Source: Firm-13 sp964579245
GTDB taxonomy: Bacteria; Bacillota; Clostridia; Saccharofermentanales; Saccharofermentanaceae
Direction of reading: 5' to 3'
Length of the DNA: 19,198 bases
NCBI GenBank assembly: GCA_964579245.1
Contig: CAZOFY010000042.1
Span: 1 to 19,198 of the forward strand
How positions within the stretch are numbered: position 1 is the first letter of the stretch; every line of letters starts with the position of its first letter. Position numbers and translations under genes: made by a program. The notes under the pieces were generated by a model, which searched no databases, was not told the DNA's origin, and saw only the letters and a program-made list of their open reading frames with translations. Below are positions 6,659 through 12,489 of the stretch, in pieces.

Positions 6659-7270
6659 CTATCTGAAATGCGGCAGTCCGTTCGAACAGGGACGAAGATT
6701 ATACCGATTCATGAGTATAATCGAGATCTCATCAAACAGCTTCTGAATAATATGTACATTCCGTAGGCCATCGCGGTAAAGCTTCGTACGCCTGAGAGCA
6801 TAACGAAGATTCCTCTCGACCTGCGAAACCGATATTCCGAATTCTCCGGCAACTAAGGGATATACTCGCTTCGATACTACCGTCAGAAGCGTAGGATCCT
6901 TGATACTTTGCAACAGAATCGTACGCAAGATCCGTGTGCCGATCAGTGAACGATCCATCTCGTTATGCGTTAGCGTCTCCTCCGTAGCCTCGAGAATTCC
7001 GGCTTGTGAGACGGAGGATAGATCCAGATTGCGCGCAGCTTCCCCTACGATATGATTCGCGGCCGCGTATATATTCTTGCGGGCATCAACCAAATAATGA
7101 ACCCGCCCTGCTGTATCGGATATACCGACAATACCCTTCTTCTTTAACAGCGAATTGATGTTGTCCAGAATCATTCTGTCGCTGCAAACAACGTAAAAAC
7201 CAACTTCCTGATCGGATCGTAAGGGATACCCGAAGGATGAGATTCGATCCATCTCCTTTGACTCTGTCAT
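6659..7270 (-). CDS. Regulator with a Spo0A C-terminal-like DNA-binding domain
   Basis: A protein of 203 residues. Residues about 110-165 resemble the Spo0A effector domain: GTRILRTILLQ, then VVSKRVYPLVAGEFGISVSQ and VERNLRYALRR, matching the Spo0A pattern of a YP-x-IA-x-x-F turn followed by a recognition helix of the SRVERAIRHAI type. The N-terminal part (about 23-75) starts like a receiver (GFYVVCSDRM, then an alternating helix and strand), but it is short and I see no clear phospho-acceptor aspartate in the usual setting. It is therefore not a normal Spo0A; it may be a receiver-less or degenerate paralogue. The start at 7270 has GGAAGG upstream at a rather long distance. A second ATG at 7252 has AAGGAG directly abutting it, too close to use. 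It is the only gene on its transcript as far as can be seen. Target genes are unknown. Confidence 0.8.
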   Translation of the reverse strand: MTESKEMDRISSFGYPLRSDQEVGFYVVCSDRMILDNINSLLKKKGIVGISDTAGRVHYLVDARKNIYAAANHIVGEAARNLDLSSVSQAGILEATEETLTHNEMDRSLIGTRILRTILLQSIKDPTLLTVVSKRVYPLVAGEFGISVSQVERNLRYALRRTKLYRDGLRNVHIIQKLFDEISIILMNRYNLRPCSNGLPHFR

Positions 7271-7348
7271 ACTGGATACCGTCCTTCCATGAAATGTAGT
7301 ATTATTCTGACACCTTACGGAAGTTGAATCAATATGATATATGCGAAA

Positions 7349-7384
7349 CTGTGGTATCCAGATAATTTATCCGGTACATCACAG
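7349..7384 (-). terminator. Possible terminator hairpin at the end of the ligA operon
   Basis: On the minus strand, CTGTG pairs with CACAG, then GTA with TAC and CCGGAT with ATCTGG around an AAATT loop. That is about 14 base pairs with small bulges, overlapping the stop codon of the last gene (7379). Only three Ts follow directly, then a TATAT-rich stretch, so intrinsic termination is plausible but not certain. Confidence 0.4.
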
Positions 7385-7783
7385 TTCGTTCTTCTCTATC
7401 TTTCGAAAATCATAAACATATCTGGCATTTGGTGTATAGCTTATCATAAGCTGGTCACCCTTCTCCGGCTTAAAAAGAAACGGATTAAAGTAATAGACTG
7501 TTTTATCAATTACGACAGTATGATTGAGATATCCTACGGACTCTACTGTCCCTTGTTCTGATCGATAGTTGCTCTTCAATACGTGTACGATATCCAGTGC
7601 TCTGGGGATCGAGAAACTGATAACCTGAAAAAGAAAAATCAATGTAAAAAGCGTGGGAAGAAGGAAATAGATGCCTCTGCGATTCTTGCGTGCAGTATTC
7701 CTTCTGGCGCAAAACAAAACAATCCCCAGGATTCCTGCCGAGATCAAAAGATGCATGGTCAGGTTAATGAAAAAATACGGCAT
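7379..7783 (-). CDS. Small membrane protein of unknown function
   Basis: I do not recognise this protein of 134 residues. Two hydrophobic segments are visible: about residues 5-25 (INLTMHLLISAGILGIVLF) and about 39-60 (GIYFLLPTLFTLIFLFQVISF), separated by a short arginine-rich loop. The rest (about 74-130) looks like a small beta-rich domain, with SEQGTVESVGYLNHTVVIDK and KGDQLMISYTPNARYVYDF, probably outside the membrane. It could be a DUF3592-like protein, but this is a guess. The start is supported by GGGAG 7 bases upstream of ATG 7783. It begins 12 bases after the 5-formyl-THF cyclo-ligase stop, so it is the last gene of the ligA operon. Confidence 0.7.
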   Translation of the reverse strand: MPYFFINLTMHLLISAGILGIVLFCARRNTARKNRRGIYFLLPTLFTLIFLFQVISFSIPRALDIVHVLKSNYRSEQGTVESVGYLNHTVVIDKTVYYFNPFLFKPEKGDQLMISYTPNARYVYDFRKIEKNEL

Positions 7784-7795
7784 TTGCCTTCTCCC

Positions 7796-8434
7796 TTACG
7801 GATGGTATATCACATTATCTATCCCGTTCGCGTCTTCTGTCAAATCCCTTCTATGGCAAGTTACGCTGCGTCCGGGCAGGAATATATGATTCATACGAAT
7901 ATCCGTGGTTTCCTGCGGTACGTGTGCAACCATCTGAAACGGGTACGCGGCACCGATCAGAATCGGTCGCTGCCTTTGCCGGTATTGACTGAAGTATTTG
8001 TCGTAAAACCCTTTTCCATACCCGAGCCTGCCTCCCTGTTCGTCAAAAGCAAGACCGGGGCAAACAGCAACCGCAATCTGCGCCACAGAGACAGGAGACG
8101 TATCTCTCTCGGGCTCCGGTACGCCAAACGAACTTGTTACCAGCGGATCATTAGCCCGATATCGAAAAAAATCCATCCTATCGTCATTGATGCGCGGAAG
8201 GCAGATATAAAAACCGGATTCTTCCAATCGAAAAGCGTCAGACAGCAAATCAATCTCTCCTCTGACCGGAAAGAAAAGAGTAATCCCTCGCTTCTTTGTG
8301 GGAAAATTCTGTTGCGAAAGAAACGAAATCAATCCTTCTATAACCGCGTTGCCGGCCGTTCTAGCCGCAAGAGGCGTCAGCGCTGATCGTATACGCAACA
8401 TATCCCTGCGAATGTCAGATTTTCCCTGACTCAT
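7796..8434 (-). CDS. 5-formyltetrahydrofolate cyclo-ligase
   Basis: Cytoplasmic enzyme of 212 residues that converts 5-formyl-THF to 5,10-methenyl-THF with ATP, returning a storage folate to one-carbon metabolism. The family hallmark near the C-terminus is clear: CPGLAFDEQGGRLGYGKGFY followed by DKY. Upstream are the substrate-loop stretch LFFPVRGEIDL and FGVPEPE. The N-terminus KSDIRRDMLRIRSAL matches the KxxLRxxxxxxR start of the family. Its ATG (8434-8432) overlaps the ligA stop codon in an ATGA arrangement, so translation is probably coupled to ligA. AGGAAG inside the ligA end serves as ribosome site. The extension after the core (about 185-212) is poorly conserved. Confidence 0.93.
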   Translation of the reverse strand: MSQGKSDIRRDMLRIRSALTPLAARTAGNAVIEGLISFLSQQNFPTKKRGITLFFPVRGEIDLLSDAFRLEESGFYICLPRINDDRMDFFRYRANDPLVTSSFGVPEPERDTSPVSVAQIAVAVCPGLAFDEQGGRLGYGKGFYDKYFSQYRQRQRPILIGAAYPFQMVAHVPQETTDIRMNHIFLPGRSVTCHRRDLTEDANGIDNVIYHP

Positions 8435-10485
8435 TGCACATCTTCCTGCTGACTTGTTGCGCCCAATCCATCCTCCTGCTCTTCGAGAAGCCGCAAAAAT
8501 TCATCCTCAGAAAGAATACGGACACCCAGATTTTGTGCTTTTGTGAGCTTACTGCCTGCCTGATCACCCGCCAGAACATAGCTGGTTTTCTTCGAAACGG
8601 AGGTGGAGACATTTCCGCCGTGGGAAAGTATCCGGGCTGAGGCCTCTTCCCGCGTCATTGTCGGGAGTGTCCCGGTTAAAACAAAGGTCAGATCGTGGAA
8701 GCGATCGTCTGTTTTCTCGGTCGCAATACCCCCGTCTAATTTTACACCATTCGCTTCGAGCAACGAGATAAGGTGCTTTGTTTGCTCCGACGCAAAGAAA
8801 TCAACGACGGATTGAGCCGTAAGCATGCCGAAATCGGGCAGTGTTGCCAGCGCAAATACATCAGCCTCGGCCAAATCATGGATATGGCGGAAGTTGGCTG
8901 CAAGTACCCTTGCGGCAGCCGTCCCGATATTCCGGATACCCAGTGCCACAAGGAGACGATCCAACGAACATTGCTTCGCTTTTTCGATCGAGGCCAGGAG
9001 GTTGGACACAGACTTTGGTCCCATGCGGTCGAGCGCAAGCAGGCGATCTCTCTTCTCATGCAAAGTAAAAATATCGGCAACACTTGTTATCAGATTTTGA
9101 TCGAGCAATATCTCGATCATGGCCGGGCCCATTCCGTCTATGGATAAGGCGTCCTTGGATACAAAATGTACGAGATGCCGAAAGAGTTGGGCCGGACATT
9201 CGGCACCGGTGCAACGACTGGCGGCTTCACCCGGTTCCCGATAAACCGGCGCTCCGCAAACCGGGCATGAAGTCGGCATAACAAAGCTACGGCTATCACT
9301 GGGTCGTTTCTCCGGCACAACCTGAAGAACAGCCGGAATCACGTCTCCTGCCTTCATGAGAATAACCATATCTCCCTCACGGATATCCTTGTCATGAATA
9401 TAGTCCTCGTTATTGAGTGTCGCTCGCGCAACCGTACTGCCCGCTATTCTGACAGGCTCGAGGATCGCGACCGGTGTAAGCTTTCCTGTCCTGCCGACCT
9501 GTACGTCAATCCTAAGCAGGCGAGTCTCTTTCTGCTCGGGCGGATACTTGAATGCTACCGCCCACCTCGGGACCTTACTGGTTTGACCGAGGTAGGAACG
9601 ATGTTCGATCCGATCGAGCTTGATAACCGCGCCGTCTATTCCATACGGCAGTTCTCCCCTGGATTCACCGATATCCGTTACGGCCTGCCATATTTCCTCA
9701 TCTGACTTACAAACCCGAAAACCGGGACTGGCCGTAAATCCAAGCGATTGTAAATATATCAGTGACTCTGAGTGCAAAGAAAAACTCTTTCCGTCGATCT
9801 CCTGAATATTGAAAAGAAAGACCTCCAGACCTCGCTCTGCCGTAATCGAGGCATCGAGCTGGCGCAAAGATCCGGCTGCCGCATTGCGCGGATTGGAGAA
9901 AATCTTCTCCCGATTCAGCTCGGCAAGCTCGTTGGTCCTCATAAATGCAGAAAACGGCATATAGACCTCGCCGCGCACCTCAAGAAAAGCAACCGGATCG
10001 GCCAAGCTCTTCGGAAGGCTTCTGACAGCACGTATATTCGGTGTGATATCCTCTCCAACGACACCGTCGCCACGGGTAGATGCCCGGATCAGTTCCCCGT
10101 TCTCGTATTCGATTGAGACGGATAATCCGTCGATCTTCTGTTCGACGACAAAGCCGGGGTCCTCCTCGACACCCGCCTCACGCAAAGATCTTCGAACACG
10201 GGCTGTAAACTCACGGATCTCGCCGTAGGAGAAGGCATTCGCAAGGCTCTGCATCACGTTTCTGTGCGTTACTTTGCCAAATCGCTGCGAGGGCACTCCA
10301 CCCACCTTCTGCGTGGGAGAATCCGGTGTGAGATAGATCGGAAACTCCTGCTCCAGAGCAGTCAGTTCTCGCATATACTCGTCATATTCAAAATCCGTAA
10401 TTTCCGGTGAATCGTTCTCGTAATACAACCGGTTATGATAGCGAATCTTCTCACGCAGTTCTTCGATCCGTTTCCACGCGTCCAT
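8431..10485 (-). CDS. ligA: NAD+-dependent DNA ligase LigA
   Basis: Essential replicative DNA ligase, 684 residues, of the usual bacterial length. Domains in order: Ia (YHNRLYY, with TDFEYDEYMREL); adenylation domain with nucleophile K117 in QKIDG and STRGDGVVGEDIT; OB-fold; four-cysteine zinc finger (C407, C410, C425, C430); helix-hairpin-helix region; and C-terminal BRCT (about 603-675, from TFVLTGTLPTMTREEA). All catalytic motifs are intact. The frame is open upstream to 10572, but those 29 residues have no family counterpart and overlap the preceding gene. ATG 10485 has AGGAAGGA upstream and gives the classical N-terminus MDAWKRIEELREKI. It lies 20 bases after the membrane protein gene and overlaps the cyclo-ligase start by 4 bases. 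Confidence 0.97.
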   Translation of the reverse strand: MDAWKRIEELREKIRYHNRLYYENDSPEITDFEYDEYMRELTALEQEFPIYLTPDSPTQKVGGVPSQRFGKVTHRNVMQSLANAFSYGEIREFTARVRRSLREAGVEEDPGFVVEQKIDGLSVSIEYENGELIRASTRGDGVVGEDITPNIRAVRSLPKSLADPVAFLEVRGEVYMPFSAFMRTNELAELNREKIFSNPRNAAAGSLRQLDASITAERGLEVFLFNIQEIDGKSFSLHSESLIYLQSLGFTASPGFRVCKSDEEIWQAVTDIGESRGELPYGIDGAVIKLDRIEHRSYLGQTSKVPRWAVAFKYPPEQKETRLLRIDVQVGRTGKLTPVAILEPVRIAGSTVARATLNNEDYIHDKDIREGDMVILMKAGDVIPAVLQVVPEKRPSDSRSFVMPTSCPVCGAPVYREPGEAASRCTGAECPAQLFRHLVHFVSKDALSIDGMGPAMIEILLDQNLITSVADIFTLHEKRDRLLALDRMGPKSVSNLLASIEKAKQCSLDRLLVALGIRNIGTAAARVLAANFRHIHDLAEADVFALATLPDFGMLTAQSVVDFFASEQTKHLISLLEANGVKLDGGIATEKTDDRFHDLTFVLTGTLPTMTREEASARILSHGGNVSTSVSKKTSYVLAGDQAGSKLTKAQNLGVRILSEDEFLRLLEEQEDGLGATSQQEDVQ

Positions 10486-10505
10486 AGAAAATCCTTCCTG
10501 CTTTC

Positions 10506-11129
10506 TTAATCGCGGCCTCGCGAAAAGAAGGCAACAGCAACCATCGCCATGGCATAGATGAATATGCTCCAAACGGGTGTCGGCAGAGTCAGGAAGTCCC
10601 CGATCCGATCCGCTATACCGGTTCCGGGAACAGAAATGACAGGAGCAAGCAGGTCTGTCTTGATCTGAAATTGCAGAAAAAGCGGTGACAAAACAAGTTC
10701 ATAGAACATCATAACCGGTATAGACATGATAAAAGCATCTGCAAGCCAACGGTTGGGTTTCTCTGTCTGGAAAAGGAGAAAAAGCAACGCCGCAGCAAGT
10801 CCAGCTGTCACCGTAATCATATCCGGATCGATGGATCTTGTTCGAATGCAGGAGTAAATATAATAGCAAAGACTCAGTAAGGCGCAAAGTCCGCCGATAT
10901 GACAGGCGACAGGCTTCGAGCTTAGTATCAATAAACTGACCGTCACAAGTGCTAAAAACCCGGCAATCAGCCAGCCCGACAAAGCCGTCGGGACTGATAA
11001 TCCATCCAATCCCTTCTCAGCGGCATTGCGGAAGGCAAACGCAAAGAATCGAAACGGCGCAGAAATGATTGTCCCCCAAGAAAAAAAGAGGACCAGAGAA
11101 AGGATTAGTGCACGAGAACCGCCCTTCAA
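10506..11129 (-). CDS. Polytopic membrane protein of unknown function
   Basis: I do not recognise this hydrophobic protein of 207 residues. About six membrane segments are visible (roughly 7-24, 51-70, 76-93, 105-121, 131-150 and 184-201), with short charged loops and no catalytic motif. The start is the TTG at 11129, chosen because GGAGG (11137-11141) lies exactly 7 bases upstream and no ATG fits; translation begins MKGGSRALIL. It sits 18 bases downstream of the YdbC/PC4 gene and 20 bases upstream of ligA, so it is cotranscribed with both. Whether it has any link to DNA ligation or is merely carried in the operon cannot be told. Confidence 0.75.
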   Translation of the reverse strand: MKGGSRALILSLVLFFSWGTIISAPFRFFAFAFRNAAEKGLDGLSVPTALSGWLIAGFLALVTVSLLILSSKPVACHIGGLCALLSLCYYIYSCIRTRSIDPDMITVTAGLAAALLFLLFQTEKPNRWLADAFIMSIPVMMFYELVLSPLFLQFQIKTDLLAPVISVPGTGIADRIGDFLTLPTPVWSIFIYAMAMVAVAFFSRGRD

Positions 11130-11136
11130 AGCCTAG

Positions 11137-11141
11137 CCTCC
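11137..11141 (-). promoter_or_regulatory. Ribosome binding site that fixes a TTG start
   Basis: GGAGG on the minus strand, 7 bases before the TTG at 11129. It decides the start of the membrane protein gene, for which no ATG is available at a suitable distance. Confidence 0.7.
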
Positions 11142-11147
11142 AAAAAA

Positions 11148-11390
11148 TTATGCTTCCGTCGAATATGGATCATATTCAGAAAGCAGTTCCTTGAGAACAG
11201 CAACTTCCTCGGCATTCAGAGAAACACCCTTGCCGGCCTTCACATGATCCGGCGCCCAGTCGCGAATGTCGATCTTCGGTGTGCCCTTATTCCAACTGAC
11301 AAGGTTCACCTCGCGGTTCCAACCGGACTTGCTTGTAGACAGAACGCCAAGCTCCTTGATGATTTCTGATGTGATTTCTTCCTTAGGCAT
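11148..11390 (-). CDS. YdbC/PC4-family ssDNA-binding protein
   Basis: Small protein of 80 residues of the YdbC family, bacterial homologues of the eukaryotic coactivator PC4 that bind single-stranded DNA as dimers. The family pattern is clear: an N-terminal helix (EITSEIIKELGVLS), then SGWNREVNLVSWN, KIDIRDWAPDHVKAGKGVSL and a C-terminal helix (NAEEVAVLKELL). The start is M at 11390, with AGGAGG 7 bases upstream. The open frame continues 16 codons further back, but that stretch includes the ribosome site and leader. It is the first gene of the operon leading to ligA, and an ssDNA binder next to DNA ligase is a sensible pairing for replication or repair. The function is inferred from the family. 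Confidence 0.88.
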   Translation of the reverse strand: MPKEEITSEIIKELGVLSTSKSGWNREVNLVSWNKGTPKIDIRDWAPDHVKAGKGVSLNAEEVAVLKELLSEYDPYSTEA

Positions 11391-11444
11391 ATTGGTTCCT
11401 CCTGAAATAGTAAGCTGAAATATATGGTATCCGACCATTTGGAA

Positions 11445-11473
11445 TTGACACCAAATTGGTAATGCCTCATGAT
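11445..11473 (+). promoter_or_regulatory. Promoter of the metallophosphoesterase gene
   Basis: A perfect TTGACA at 11445-11450, a 17-base spacer and CATGAT (4 of 6) at 11468-11473, about 50 bases before the TTG start. It overlaps the divergent minus-strand -10 and contains an 11-base palindrome, ACCAAATTGGT (11450-11460), in its spacer. Confidence 0.42.
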
Positions 11474-11480
11474 TATAGCA
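11472..11480 (-). promoter_or_regulatory. Extended -10 promoter of the YdbC-ligA operon
   Basis: The minus strand reads TGCTATAAT, a perfect extended -10 element (TGnTATAAT). No good -35 is seen upstream, which extended -10 promoters can tolerate. Transcription would start near 11465, about 75 bases before the YdbC start codon, and the leader would contain the ACCAATTTGGT palindrome. Confidence 0.42.
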
Positions 11481-11525
11481 TATTCTTTTTAAAAAGCATC
11501 TCCAGATGCGATCGAGGTACAGCGT

Positions 11526-12404
11526 TTGCCGGATTTTTACTGTTTGTTTTTCTGTTTTATCGGCGGTGTCGCAGTCGTCGTTCTGTTCTTTCTTCTGATC
11601 AGGGCTTTATACGAACCCTTCACGGTCGAGTCGACAAGGATCCGCCTGAGTGATTCCACCGAGAAACTTGCGCATGCCGATTCCGGTGAAGCGCTTTTGC
11701 GCATTGTGTTTTTCAGCGATCTACATGCGAATATTTCTCCTCTGTCGAGCAAAAAATTACTTTCCGCCATATTCTTTGAGCCCGCTGACATCATTGTGTT
11801 CGGCGGAGATATATCGAGTAGGACATCAAATCCGCAGGAAGGGATCAATCGTCTGCGGCAAATTGCCGAGGTGGCACGGAGGAAGGGCATTCCCTGCTTC
11901 GGAGTCCGCGGCAATCATGATATATCGATTGCCGGTGACATCCTTGCTTCCTCCGGTTTTCGTTTTCTGGAGAACGAGTCGATTCCCGTGCAGACCTCGG
12001 ACGGGCTCGAGTACCTGCTCACGGGCCTGGCGGATTCAGGAAGAGAAACCCGGAGATGGCCCCCCATCCCTGTGCTGACCGAAGCTGATTCGCTCAAATT
12101 TCCGTTGAACAGGCGTATCTGTCTGGTCCATAATCCTGAGTACATTGTTCACAGATCCGGCTCTCCTTACAAATATCAGCTCTCCGGTCATTTCCATGGC
12201 GGGCAGATTTACATGCCTTTTCACTTGGAATACAAGCTTTTCCGATCTGAAACAATTCCCTCAGAGGGTATCTATAAGGGTACTTTTCGAAAAGACGGAG
12301 TCGTCGGATACATCTCTCGCGGAGTAGGCTGCGTACTGTTTCCCTTGCGCCTGTTTTCCAAGCCTGAGATCAGTCATATCACGATACCGTCATCCCGGCA
12401 ATGA
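11526..12404 (+). CDS. Membrane-anchored calcineurin-like metallophosphoesterase
   Basis: A phosphoesterase of 292 residues with an N-terminal membrane anchor (about 4-27). The di-metal site motifs appear in order: FSDLHAN (D-x-H), VFGGDI (G-D), RGNHD, then LVHNPE and SGHFHGGQ. The set is complete, so the enzyme should be active. The architecture (one TM, catalytic domain, GHFHGGQ) resembles the YkuE-like / UDP-2,3-diacylglucosamine hydrolase-like group of phosphoesterases, but the substrate cannot be predicted. The start is the TTG at 11526, supported by GAGGT at 11514-11518; no upstream ATG fits. It is divergent from the YdbC-ligA operon, with overlapping promoters, and convergent with glgP. 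Confidence 0.9.
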   Translation: MPDFYCLFFCFIGGVAVVVLFFLLIRALYEPFTVESTRIRLSDSTEKLAHADSGEALLRIVFFSDLHANISPLSSKKLLSAIFFEPADIIVFGGDISSRTSNPQEGINRLRQIAEVARRKGIPCFGVRGNHDISIAGDILASSGFRFLENESIPVQTSDGLEYLLTGLADSGRETRRWPPIPVLTEADSLKFPLNRRICLVHNPEYIVHRSGSPYKYQLSGHFHGGQIYMPFHLEYKLFRSETIPSEGIYKGTFRKDGVVGYISRGVGCVLFPLRLFSKPEISHITIPSSRQ

Positions 12405-12428
12405 AAGAAGTGTGTCCCTTCTTCAAAG

Positions 12429-12464
12429 AAAAAAGCTGCCCTTCCGCGTATGCGAAAAGGCAGC
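12429..12464 (-). terminator. Rho-independent terminator of glgP
   Basis: GGCAGC (12459-12464) pairs with GCTGCC (12435-12440), with an inner CGC/GCG stem around GTAT and imperfect A-T pairing between. Read on the minus strand it ends in TTTTTT (12434-12429). It begins 26 bases after the glgP stop. On the plus strand there is no T-run, so it is oriented for glgP. Confidence 0.75.
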
Positions 12465-12489
12465 CGAGACGGTTCTTTGTCTTATCTGA

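Noticed and set aside
7583..8386. Open plus-strand frame of 267 codons opposite the folate cyclo-ligase and the small membrane protein
   Set aside because: It lies antisense to two well-supported genes, has no ribosome site or domain, and its composition (lysine/arginine/serine-rich) is that of a shadow frame.
10486..10572. N-terminal extension of LigA to 10572
   Set aside because: The 29 extra residues (cysteine- and histidine-rich) overlap the preceding membrane protein gene and have no counterpart in LigA; ATG 10485 has a ribosome site and the classical start.
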